This document shows positions 7,423 to 14,963 of a stretch of DNA of 21,080 nucleotides, piece after piece. The notes beneath the pieces were generated by a model that did not search any database, was not told the origin of the DNA, and saw nothing but the letters and a program-made list of their open reading frames with translations. A program made the translations under genes and the position numbers. Position 1 is the first letter of the stretch. Every line of letters begins with the position of its first letter. The DNA is from JBGSBR01 sp041730495. GTDB taxonomy: Bacteria > Patescibacteriota > Microgenomatia > UBA1406 > GWC2-37-13. The DNA lies in assembly GCA_041730495.1 (NCBI GenBank), contig JBGSBR010000021.1, positions 1 to 21,080 of the forward strand. The letters are read 5' to 3'.

Positions 7423-7451
7423 ACTCTACAGTTTTCCTGACAGAGTTTCAA
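7423..7451 (-). promoter_or_regulatory. Promoter for the CPBP protease
   Basis: On the minus strand TTGAAA (7446-7451) and TAGAGT (7423-7428) are separated by 17 bases. The predicted transcript start (about 7416) coincides with the A of the start codon (7415), so the message would be leaderless. Confidence 0.6.
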
Positions 7452-7454
7452 GTG

Positions 7455-8873
7455 TCATTTCGATAGTCGATAAACTGTGATATCTTTCAGCTGTGTTTTT
7501 TTAGCATTACTCAGATTTTCACGACCGAACTGTTCAATCTCCCAGTTACGCAAACTATCCAAATCATAATCGGTAATCTCAGAAAAAATTAGTAATGTAT
7601 CCGATTGTGCATACTGATCTACTTTTTGTGGAAATACACCAGCTTTTTCAAAGAAAAAACGATACTCGTATCCATGAGGGACAATAATAGTATCAGGTCG
7701 AACTTGTAAGATATTAAATCTCGTATCTGTGCTCACAAGTCTTTGCTGTAACACCTGCGCTACTCTAGCTTCAAATAATGTATATGGTCGACTTGAATCA
7801 CTATATAAACCTTTAGGAAAATGCAGCAAGATAAGAATTACTAAAATAAATCCAATGAATGTTTGCTTCTTGGATAATAAAACTAGCACAGTCGAAAAAA
7901 GCAAAAATGTCATTAACGGAAACAAATAATGCATCGCAAACTGAGATCGCAGTAATATGATTACCGTAACGTAGGCTATCGTAACTGTAACCAAGTGTAA
8001 TAGCACCGTTTTATTTTTTCGTGAGTAATAATATGCGATTGTGAGAATTAACATTAATACAAAGGGATGAACACCTAAATATTCATACATCCTCTGACTA
8101 ATGAAAATAATATTTTCAAAGATATTTTGTTTAGCTGTTTCTGCACCAGCTAATTGTTTACTTTCGAGAAAATTAACATATGATTTATCGATAAACGTAT
8201 TACGAAACATCACAAAATCATGCTTTAACTCGAATAAAATAAGCGGTGTAAGTGCTACCACGAAACCTACCAACAGCAGCCAGATGTATTTTTTCTGTGT
8301 GAGTTTATGCCAGATAAGTACACCAACTGGAAGAATTAATATCAGATTTGAGTAATGAGTCGTAACCACGATACCCATAACAAATCCGATGATCGATACT
8401 ACGAGTGGATGTTTAATATCATAAAAATGGATATAGGTAAGTAGCACCATCAACAATGAGATGTACGTAAATGCGTTGCCCGGACTGCGAGCAGCCAGAA
8501 GCATAAACGGACTAAATCCGATCACGCATGTGGCTAACAGTGCTGGGATTAAACTATATTTTTGCTTAGATTTATGAAAGAAAAAGCTAATCGCACCAGC
8601 AAAAAGTAAAGTTTGAAAAATCAGCATGGCGCTGATAGAAAAAGAACTCAATGCAAGAATAGGTGCAAAAAGATAATAGTAGTATGGACTTGTTTTGAGT
8701 CCTCCAAATGTTGCTCCAGGCCCAATCAAACGCAGATCACCCCGTGTAATCTCTTGTATCTCTACGAGATCACGTGCAAAATCATTATCGAAATGATATG
8801 CATCAGTAATATTAAAGCTATAAATGCAGACAAAAATAAAGAAGATACCAATGACTTGTATAACAGACTTCAT
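7455..8873 (-). CDS. GT39-like membrane glycosyltransferase
   Basis: The 472-residue protein has an N-terminal membrane segment, then a loop with D31-F-A-R-D35 and an LIGPGATFGG stretch, about ten more membrane spans, and a soluble C-terminal part from about residue 370. This matches the lipid-phosphosugar-dependent GT-C/GT39 family. The D-x-A-R-D and LIGP signatures are shared with the broken gene at 127-873, so they are probable paralogues, whereas the GT39-like protein at 4993-6627 is more distant (N-S-D-E). The start ATG (8871-8873) lies 18 bases after the rpoD stop. A TAGAAT at 8880-8885 would allow a leaderless message, or it may be read through from rpoD. Acceptor and sugar are unknown. 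Confidence 0.85.
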   Translation of the reverse strand: MKSVIQVIGIFFIFVCIYSFNITDAYHFDNDFARDLVEIQEITRGDLRLIGPGATFGGLKTSPYYYYLFAPILALSSFSISAMLIFQTLLFAGAISFFFHKSKQKYSLIPALLATCVIGFSPFMLLAARSPGNAFTYISLLMVLLTYIHFYDIKHPLVVSIIGFVMGIVVTTHYSNLILILPVGVLIWHKLTQKKYIWLLLVGFVVALTPLILFELKHDFVMFRNTFIDKSYVNFLESKQLAGAETAKQNIFENIIFISQRMYEYLGVHPFVLMLILTIAYYYSRKNKTVLLHLVTVTIAYVTVIILLRSQFAMHYLFPLMTFLLFSTVLVLLSKKQTFIGFILVILILLHFPKGLYSDSSRPYTLFEARVAQVLQQRLVSTDTRFNILQVRPDTIIVPHGYEYRFFFEKAGVFPQKVDQYAQSDTLLIFSEITDYDLDSLRNWEIEQFGRENLSNAKKTQLKDITVYRLSK

Positions 8874-8879
8874 TACATG

Positions 8880-8885
8880 ATTCTA
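8880..8885 (-). promoter_or_regulatory. Possible -10 box for the 7455-8873 gene
   Basis: TAGAAT on the minus strand ends 7 bases before ATG 8873, the spacing seen before other genes here. No convincing -35 is present, so read-through from rpoD is an alternative. Confidence 0.35.
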
Positions 8886-8891
8886 AACCAA

Positions 8892-9980
8892 TTAGTCTAA
8901 GAAGTCTCGCAGTTTACGTGCACGTGTCGGATGCTTAAGTTTACGTATAGCTTTGGCTTCGATCTGACGGATACGCTCACGTGTGACTTTGAACTCTTTA
9001 CCGACTTCTTCAAGTGTTTTTGGTTTACCATCTTCGAGTCCGAAACGCATCACAAGTACTTTCTTTTCACGTGGTGAAAGAGTTTCTAGCACTTCACCAA
9101 GTGCATCTTTCAGCAACTCTTGTGAAACCATATCATAGAGTGACGGTTTGGATTTATCAGCGATAAACTGTTCGAGTGTCGCTTCTTTGTCATCACCGAC
9201 AGGAGTCGACAATGATTTAGGTTGCTGTGAGATACGCATCAAGTTTTCTACTTCTTCGACCGTGATCTCCATCTCTTTGGCAATCTCTTTCAAATCTGGA
9301 TCTTTTCCATGTTTTTGCATGAGCTTGCGTTGAGTTTTGTAGAAACGATTGATCTGATCGACCATGTGTACTGGAATACGGATAGTACGAGATTGATCAG
9401 CAATTGCACGTGTGATAGCTTGACGAATCCACCAAGTGGCATAGGTGGAGAATTTGAACCCACGACGCCAATCATATTTTTCTACACCACGAATTAATCC
9501 TTTGTTTCCTTCTTGGATCAAATCAAGGAAAGATAAACGACGACCTAAGTATTTTTTAGCGATTGAAACGACGAGACGAAGATTAGCTTTAATCAAACGC
9601 TCTTTTGCATCCATATCATTTTTTTCATATTTCTTGGCCAGATCAATCTCTTGCTCGAAACTAAGTAGTGGTGTGCGACCGATTTCTTTTAAGTATTTTT
9701 TGATAGGATCAAGTGACTCTCCGTGTTTACCACCGATGAGTTTTTCCAGATCTTTTTCAAGCTCTTCTGCTGTTTTGGCAGATTCACTATCTTCACGAGT
9801 TGAGATTGTTTCGAAGATATCGATGCCTTTTTTGAAAGCAGTATCGAAGAATAAATCAATCTCTTCTATGTGCTTTTCAGGTTCACTGAAGACCAACATG
9901 ATGTCTTCTTGGACGAGAAAACCGTCATCTTCACCTTGTCTTAATAGTTCTTTAGTATTTTTGGGCATTTTATTTAGCAT
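8892..9980 (-). CDS. rpoD: Primary sigma factor RpoD/SigA (sigma-70)
   Basis: The 362-residue protein contains the full primary-sigma core. Region 1.2 is at about residues 91-120 (DPIKKYLKEIG), and region 2 at 128-198 includes the -10-melting segment FSTYATWWIRQAI. Region 3 follows, then region 4 at 299-352 with the helix-turn-helix TLEEVGKEFKVTRERIRQIE that reads -35 boxes. It directs RNA polymerase to housekeeping promoters; the TTGaca/TAtaaT-like boxes seen here suit it. The N-terminal region is short and acidic, with no large region 1.1 or non-conserved insert, in line with a streamlined genome. It follows dnaG by 14 bases, the conserved macromolecular-synthesis order. A -10 overlapping the dnaG stop codon suggests an additional own promoter and favours ATG 9980 over the in-frame ATG at 9968. 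Confidence 0.97.
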   Translation of the reverse strand: MLNKMPKNTKELLRQGEDDGFLVQEDIMLVFSEPEKHIEEIDLFFDTAFKKGIDIFETISTREDSESAKTAEELEKDLEKLIGGKHGESLDPIKKYLKEIGRTPLLSFEQEIDLAKKYEKNDMDAKERLIKANLRLVVSIAKKYLGRRLSFLDLIQEGNKGLIRGVEKYDWRRGFKFSTYATWWIRQAITRAIADQSRTIRIPVHMVDQINRFYKTQRKLMQKHGKDPDLKEIAKEMEITVEEVENLMRISQQPKSLSTPVGDDKEATLEQFIADKSKPSLYDMVSQELLKDALGEVLETLSPREKKVLVMRFGLEDGKPKTLEEVGKEFKVTRERIRQIEAKAIRKLKHPTRARKLRDFLD

Positions 9981-9991
9981 AGGATGTGTGC

Positions 9992-9997
9992 ATTTTA
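9992..9997 (-). promoter_or_regulatory. Internal -10 box for rpoD overlapping the dnaG stop
   Basis: TAAAAT (minus strand, 9992-9997) includes the dnaG TAA stop and ends 11 bases before ATG 9980. A weak -35 (TAGAAA) lies 17 bases upstream inside dnaG. This would give rpoD a transcript with a leader of about 5 bases. Confidence 0.4.
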
Positions 9998-11752
9998 CAC
10001 TGTTAATAAGCTTTTTTCTACATTACTTCTGTCGAGTTTTTGGAGCAAACCATTCCAATAGCGATATTTTTCATCATTATTATCCTGTAAGGATTGATTG
10101 GAATAGTGAAGATACGCAAACTTTTTCAGCCTCATTATAACATCAATCATGTCAGAATCTTCGATATCGTCATTTACCGTCGCATATAAATACAACTCAT
10201 CTGTGGTCGAATGCAGCTCATTGGGCAATGAATCCATAAACTCTTGGTAAACAAACGTTTCATGACTTTTGACCCAATCAGTGAAAGCTGAGTACACTTT
10301 TTGCATTGCTGGATGGATGATATCTTCGAGATTGATACACATGAGTAATCTCAAAACACTGCTTCCTGATTCGGCTCGTTGCATCAGATAACTCAGGACA
10401 TATTTCTGATCATTCTCTTCACGTGTGGTTTTGACAGTCGGAGTAGCCATCTTGATGGATCCAGCACGTTGTTGTTTCTTATAACGCATTAGTTTCTCGA
10501 CACTTTGCTCGTCGACCTCTAAAATGTTGGCCAGTTGTTTATGATAATGCGATTTGATGATTGGGTTTTGCATGAAGCTGAAAAAAGGTGCGAGTGCTTC
10601 AGCTATTTTTTTCTTTTCAAACGGATTTTTGGGATCATGCTTCTTGACTTCAATCTGAATCAAGAAGTCATAAATTGGAATTGCTGAATTAAGATCTTTT
10701 TTGAAAGCAACAGGATCATTTTTGAGTGCCTCATCAGGATCTTTACCCGAAGTAAACTGTGCCACATGAACATCAAAATCCATCTTTTCAGCTTCAGTAA
10801 TACCACGTTTCATAGCCTCAATTCCGGCTTCATCAGTATCAAGAGCAAGCACAATCTTATCTGTATAGCGTTTTAGCAGTTGAAGCTGTTCTTTCGTAAA
10901 TGCAGCACCTTTGATGGCTACAATATTGTCGACTCCTTGTTGGTACGGGTGGATCATATCAAACTCACCTTCCACGATATATGCGACATTTAGTTTGCGA
11001 ATCGCATCTTTTGCAAGATGAATACCATACAAACTCTCGCGCTTTTTATAAACCGGTGTCTCCGGAGTATTCACATACTTAGCTTGTTTTTCATTGGCAC
11101 CAAGCAAACGGCCAGAGAATCCGATAATGTTATCTTTGGCATCTTTGATCGGAAACACTAAACGATTACGAAATCGATCATAGACATTATTACTATTGCC
11201 CACGACCACAAGTCCTGATTCGATGATATCTGCTTCTTTGAACCCTTTTTTCAACAAAAACTTAAGTAATGAATCCCAAGAGTCTGGTCCGTACCCTAAC
11301 TCAAATGTTTTAGCTATTTTGTCATTAATTCCACGACCTTTTAAATATTCTCTGCCTTTTTCACCTACTTTAGTTTCAGTTAAAATATACGCGTAATACT
11401 TGGCCGCAAGCAGATTCATTTTGTAGATAGTTTCTTTGATATTCCATTGTTTGTCTTCAAAAGCTGTTGTATCAAGTGAAACACCCGCTTCTTTTGCCAG
11501 ATCATGCAACGCTTCGACAAAAGTAATATTATCTCGTTTCATCAAAAAAGCGATCACATCACCACCAGTACCACAAGTACCGAAACAGCGCCAGATCTGT
11601 CGATCAGCTGAAACTACAAAAGAGGGAGATTTTTCCTGATGGAACGGACAAAGTCCTTTGAAGTTGCGTCCAGATTTCTTCAGTTGTACGACACGCGAGA
11701 TATACTCTACGATGTCAATTCGTTGTTTTACTTCATCAATATTCTGATTCAT
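9995..11752 (-). CDS. dnaG: DNA primase DnaG
   Basis: The 585-residue protein is of usual DnaG length and makes the RNA primers for replication. It has an N-terminal CHC2 zinc-binding domain (C35, H38, C56, C60), the RNA-polymerase core with the Toprim motifs V260-E261-G-x-x-D265 and D305-T-D307, and a C-terminal helicase-interaction region of low conservation from about residue 430. The second zinc pair is spaced C-x3-C (CFGTC) instead of the usual C-x2-C; I recall this variant from other CPR primases but could not check it. The start ATG 11752 fits the conserved N-terminus (IDEVKQRIDIVEYIS). It is the first gene of the dnaG-rpoD pair and is divergent from the PilM-like gene. No convincing promoter is visible, only weak CATTAT- or TATTGA-like boxes. 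Confidence 0.97.
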   Translation of the reverse strand: MNQNIDEVKQRIDIVEYISRVVQLKKSGRNFKGLCPFHQEKSPSFVVSADRQIWRCFGTCGTGGDVIAFLMKRDNITFVEALHDLAKEAGVSLDTTAFEDKQWNIKETIYKMNLLAAKYYAYILTETKVGEKGREYLKGRGINDKIAKTFELGYGPDSWDSLLKFLLKKGFKEADIIESGLVVVGNSNNVYDRFRNRLVFPIKDAKDNIIGFSGRLLGANEKQAKYVNTPETPVYKKRESLYGIHLAKDAIRKLNVAYIVEGEFDMIHPYQQGVDNIVAIKGAAFTKEQLQLLKRYTDKIVLALDTDEAGIEAMKRGITEAEKMDFDVHVAQFTSGKDPDEALKNDPVAFKKDLNSAIPIYDFLIQIEVKKHDPKNPFEKKKIAEALAPFFSFMQNPIIKSHYHKQLANILEVDEQSVEKLMRYKKQQRAGSIKMATPTVKTTREENDQKYVLSYLMQRAESGSSVLRLLMCINLEDIIHPAMQKVYSAFTDWVKSHETFVYQEFMDSLPNELHSTTDELYLYATVNDDIEDSDMIDVIMRLKKFAYLHYSNQSLQDNNDEKYRYWNGLLQKLDRSNVEKSLLTV

Positions 11753-11779
11753 GCGTCTTCAATAATGATAACTAACTAG

Positions 11780-11802
11780 ACTGCCAAGCACTGCATGACA
11801 GT
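11780..11802. promoter_or_regulatory. Imperfect 23-bp palindrome between dnaG and the PilM-like gene
   Basis: ACTGCCAAGCA and TGCATGACAGT flank a central C; 9 of 11 base pairs match around this centre. It lies in the 95-base gap between divergent genes, upstream of the -35 of the plus-strand gene and 28 bases upstream of the dnaG start. It is suited to be an operator acting on one or both. It resembles no binding site I can name. Confidence 0.35.
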
Positions 11803-11810
11803 TTTAGCTC

Positions 11811-11840
11811 TTGCTTTCTTTTTTCTTTTGTTATTATAAT
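11811..11840 (+). promoter_or_regulatory. Promoter for the PilM-LytR_C fusion gene
   Basis: TTGCTT (11811-11816) and a perfect TATAAT (11835-11840) are separated by 18 bases. The predicted transcript start is 11847-11848, exactly at the ATG, so the message would be leaderless. Confidence 0.65.
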
Positions 11841-11847
11841 TACACCA

Positions 11848-13326
11848 ATGCTCTATATATTTCTCGATACCAATCAGATCAAGCTCTTACACCTGAAGAA
11901 AAGTATGTTAGGTCAGTATGAGACCTCATTTTATCAAAAAAATCTTCAAGTTGATCTTATTACTGATAAAAAGCCAAATAATCTTGATGTGATCGCCTCG
12001 GGTATCAAAGAAACCCTTGATGCAATTCCGACTGCTCCACTCAAAGAAAAAGATGTGATGCTCGTTTTGCCACAATCTGTGTTTAGTTATCTACGCATTG
12101 ATACGCCAGCAGATATCACACCACCTGTACTTGACTCTTATGTTCGTGAAAAAGCTCGTTCTGATCTCAATCTAGAGCTCGAACAATGTTATTTTTCATA
12201 TTTCACCAGCAGTAGTGAAGAAAAATCACAGCTCATGCTGTACGCAATCCCTAAAGAAACTGTTGCTGCTTTCGCACAACCTTGTACGTTGCTTGATCTA
12301 AAAGTTGTTGGCGTGATCCCTGAATCACTCGCGTACTTTCAACTGTTTGAAAAAACACTTCGTACGAATAAAAAAGAGTATATCTGGTATCTATCTTATG
12401 CCAATAACAAACTTCAAGGATATGTCTATGATTCCTTTGGGTTACTCGAAGAAACTCGCTGGGAACATAGTGTAGTCGAAGGCGAAAAAATCGAAGCCGT
12501 ACTCCAAAAACAAGCCGCTGAATACGAGACCAAAGGCATGAAACTAAATCGCTTGATTCTCTCTGGTGCTCAATCAGATGGTATCCGACAAGATACATTC
12601 ACTAAAGATGTCGGCGTCTGGACGAATCCACTCAAACGTATCATCCCTCACTTTTATCAAGAATATCTCAAAATGCTTGGTGATCAAGAACAAAAGCCAC
12701 TGCCAATCCTCGATTACGATATGTTGATCGGTGGATTTATCTTCAATCTCGAACACAAAGACTTCACCTTGATGAAAGAAAGTAAAGGGATGTCAAAACT
12801 AAGTGCCCCAAACATGTCAATGCCAAGCATGGAAGGTAAACATATTCCTTGGAAAGGAATGTTGTTTTTCTTACTTTCTTTTGCAGTGACTGTCGGATTA
12901 TTGTTTGGCTTATCAAGAGTACCTTGGAGAACATTGGCCAAATCCGGGCCATCACTACCATTTATGAATCAAGCTTCACCCACACCTGAAGCATCTCCTA
13001 CACCAGCAGCTCCCTCACCGACTCCTACACCTGAAGTTGATCGTGCCACTGTGCGAGTCAAGATCTTGAATGGTTCTGGTATCTCTGGAAAAGCCTCTGA
13101 AGTAAAAGAAGTACTTCAAGAACAAGGCTATGAAGATATTCTCACAGGAAACGCAGATGCATTTGATTATGAAACAACTGTGATCCAAGTCAAAGAAGAT
13201 AGTAAAAAACTGCAAGACATCATGACTAAAGATATCGTAGCCAATGTCCCGGCTCCAGAGTTTGAAGCTCTTGATGAAGAAGATGCAGCTGATATCGTGA
13301 TCATCGTCGGCACCGACTTCAAGTAA
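11848..13326 (+). CDS. PilM/GspL-like actin-fold protein fused to a LytR_C domain
   Basis: Three parts are visible in 492 residues. Residues 1 to about 320 look like a cytoplasmic actin-like domain of the PilM/GspL kind (start YIFLDTNQIKLLHL; PESLAYFQLFE in the middle); this recognition is from overall pattern and is moderate. One membrane segment follows (about 338-358). Then come a Pro/Thr/Ser linker (375-399) and a C-terminal domain (402-492) opening VRVKILNGSGISGKA, the hallmark of the LytR_C (LytR/CpsA/Psr C-terminal) domain. Topology would be inside-to-outside, as in GspL, but with LytR_C replacing the usual periplasmic part. LytR_C domains accompany wall-polymer ligases and other envelope proteins. 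The protein may therefore link a pilus-like or envelope machine to the wall; this is inference. The start is fixed by a promoter ending 7 bases upstream. prfB follows 57 bases downstream. Confidence 0.75.
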   Translation: MLYIFLDTNQIKLLHLKKSMLGQYETSFYQKNLQVDLITDKKPNNLDVIASGIKETLDAIPTAPLKEKDVMLVLPQSVFSYLRIDTPADITPPVLDSYVREKARSDLNLELEQCYFSYFTSSSEEKSQLMLYAIPKETVAAFAQPCTLLDLKVVGVIPESLAYFQLFEKTLRTNKKEYIWYLSYANNKLQGYVYDSFGLLEETRWEHSVVEGEKIEAVLQKQAAEYETKGMKLNRLILSGAQSDGIRQDTFTKDVGVWTNPLKRIIPHFYQEYLKMLGDQEQKPLPILDYDMLIGGFIFNLEHKDFTLMKESKGMSKLSAPNMSMPSMEGKHIPWKGMLFFLLSFAVTVGLLFGLSRVPWRTLAKSGPSLPFMNQASPTPEASPTPAAPSPTPTPEVDRATVRVKILNGSGISGKASEVKEVLQEQGYEDILTGNADAFDYETTVIQVKEDSKKLQDIMTKDIVANVPAPEFEALDEEDAADIVIIVGTDFK

Positions 13327-13351
13327 CCTCCACACCTGCTTTTTTATACGG

Positions 13352-13357
13352 TATAAT
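13352..13357 (+). promoter_or_regulatory. -10 box for prfB
   Basis: A perfect TATAAT lies 26 bases before ATG 13384, implying a leader of about 20 bases. No matching -35 is seen, so strength is doubtful. Confidence 0.4.
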
Positions 13358-13383
13358 TCCACTATATAACTTCAGAACAATCT

Positions 13384-14409
13384 ATGGACGACCGCAAAGC
13401 GACACTACAGCATAAATTTGAGCAAATCAGACAAAAAATAAATCCTCAAAGTAAAAAAGAGCAAGCTCAAGAACTTGAAGCTCGTACTTATGAGCCCGAT
13501 TTTTGGCAAAAACCTCAAGAAGCTGCGGATATCATGCGCCGTATGAATCATATGCGAAAAGAGATCGAGGACGTGGAAATGATAGAACTGTTGATCGAAG
13601 AAAATCAGTTTGATGAAGCTGAGAAAATGATTGATCATTACGAAATTCATCTCTTCCTCTCTGGTCATTATGATCGAGGCGACGCCATATTCGCGATCCA
13701 TGCTGGACAAGGCGGTACAGAAGCGATGGATTGGTCTGACATGATGTTTCGCATGTATATGCGCTACTTTGATTCCAAAGGTTGGAAGTACGAGATCATT
13801 GATCAGATCGCTGGTGAAGAAGCTGGTATCAAAAGTGTCACACTCAATGTCTTCGGTGATTTTGCTTACGGATATCTCAAATGTGAAGCAGGAGTCCACC
13901 GACTTGTCAGACAGTCACCATTTAATGCTGATAGTCTCAGACAAACTTCATTTTCTTTAGTCGAAGTCTTACCAATCATCAAAGATCATGAGATCACCAT
14001 CAAAGATGAAGATATTGAGTGGCAGTTTTTCCGTTCAGGAGGAGCGGGAGGTCAGAATGTCAACAAAGTCTCGACCGCTGTCCGCGTCACCCACAAACCA
14101 AGTGGCTTGGTCGTTACCTGCCAACAAGAACGTTCACAGCTACAAAATCGTGAACTTGCTTTAAATCTCTTACGATCACAGCTTTGGCAGCTTGAACAAG
14201 CAAAAGCTGAAAAACATATCGATACCTTCAAGAAAGACAAAATGGCATCCTGGGGACGACAGATCCGCTCTTACGTCTTACATCCTTACAAACTCATCAA
14301 AGATCTTCGTACCGACTACGAGGTCACCCAGGTGGAAAAAGTACTTGACGGTGATCTCGATGGTTTCATCGAAGCGTTCCTCAAGCAATCTCCAGAAATA
14401 GAAGGATAG
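13384..14409 (+). CDS. prfB: Peptide chain release factor 2 (RF2)
   Basis: The 341-residue protein ends translation at UGA and UAA. The codon-reading tripeptide S178-P-F180 marks it as RF2, not RF1 (which has PxT). The catalytic G222-G-Q224 loop lies in RSGGAGGQNVNKVSTAVR. Its presence shows that UGA is a stop codon in this organism. In many bacteria prfB needs a programmed +1 frameshift at an early CUU-UGA site; here the reading frame is continuous through the equivalent position (about residue 22, INPQSKKEQ) with no UGA, so that self-regulation is absent. The start ATG 13384 gives a family-like N-terminal helix. Confidence 0.97.
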   Translation: MDDRKATLQHKFEQIRQKINPQSKKEQAQELEARTYEPDFWQKPQEAADIMRRMNHMRKEIEDVEMIELLIEENQFDEAEKMIDHYEIHLFLSGHYDRGDAIFAIHAGQGGTEAMDWSDMMFRMYMRYFDSKGWKYEIIDQIAGEEAGIKSVTLNVFGDFAYGYLKCEAGVHRLVRQSPFNADSLRQTSFSLVEVLPIIKDHEITIKDEDIEWQFFRSGGAGGQNVNKVSTAVRVTHKPSGLVVTCQQERSQLQNRELALNLLRSQLWQLEQAKAEKHIDTFKKDKMASWGRQIRSYVLHPYKLIKDLRTDYEVTQVEKVLDGDLDGFIEAFLKQSPEIEG

Positions 14410-14414
14410 TTATA

Positions 14415-14444
14415 TTGGAATTTAATTTTCAATTATGCTATTCT
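14415..14444 (+). promoter_or_regulatory. Promoter before the small anchored protein
   Basis: TTGGAA (14415-14420), an 18-base spacer and an extended -10 (TGC then TATTCT at 14439-14444) precede ATG 14454. The leader would be about 3 bases. This promoter could also serve ftsE-ftsX. Confidence 0.5.
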
Positions 14445-14453
14445 TAAGTATCT

Positions 14454-14933
14454 ATGAGAACATTTGATTCCAACTCAACCCCAAAAACCACTCCTGTTCG
14501 TAGTATAAACTCAGATAAAAATACTGGTCCTCAAGCTAAAATTGCACCAAAACAATTCATGGTGATGTTTGTCATCACATTACTCCTTGGTATCGGCGCA
14601 GGCTTCGTAGTCGCACAAACACAAGCGGGTGGTACAGCACAAACTACAGCTGACGCTGAAAAAAAAGGTGAACAAAAAGAATCAGCCGGCATACTCGATA
14701 AAGAAACATTTAGTGACACCGCTGACGGCACGCTACGCGAAGGCGGCATCGATGGTGAAGGAAGCTTTCACTTAGAACGCACTGGTGGTGAATCTCAAAA
14801 TGTCTACCTTACCTCATCAACCGTTGATCTGTCTGAGTTTATGGGTAAAAAAGTCACTGTTTGGGGTCAAACGTTTGACAGTGAAAAAGCTGGCTGGCTC
14901 ATGGATGTCGGCTATATTGAGCTCAAGAAATAA
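14454..14933 (+). CDS. Uncharacterised membrane-anchored protein with a small C-terminal beta domain
   Basis: I cannot name a family. The 159 residues comprise a polar N-terminal cytoplasmic tail (1-33, rich in Ser/Thr/Pro/Lys), one membrane segment (35-54), a Thr/Ala/Glu/Lys linker, and a compact outside domain (about 95-157). The domain contains SFHLERTGGESQNVYLTSS and KKVTVWGQTF, and its alternating strand pattern recalls an OB-like fold. The end of the domain (AGWLMDVGYIEL) looks well conserved in style. It sits 44 bases after prfB and 30 bases before ftsE, so an envelope role near the division machinery is possible but only inferred from position. Confidence 0.75.
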   Translation: MRTFDSNSTPKTTPVRSINSDKNTGPQAKIAPKQFMVMFVITLLLGIGAGFVVAQTQAGGTAQTTADAEKKGEQKESAGILDKETFSDTADGTLREGGIDGEGSFHLERTGGESQNVYLTSSTVDLSEFMGKKVTVWGQTFDSEKAGWLMDVGYIELKK

Positions 14934-14963
14934 TATTCTGTATTACATAATTGTATTTTTATC

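Noticed and set aside
9445..10140. Long open frame antisense to rpoD and the end of dnaG
   Set aside because: The Ser/Phe-rich product has no motifs and overlaps two certain genes.
12960..13050. Short Pro/Thr codon repeats as a DNA repeat array
   Set aside because: They encode a flexible Pro/Thr linker and do not form regular DNA units.
13405..13899. Open frame antisense to prfB
   Set aside because: prfB is certain from SPF and GGQ; the antisense product shows nothing recognisable.
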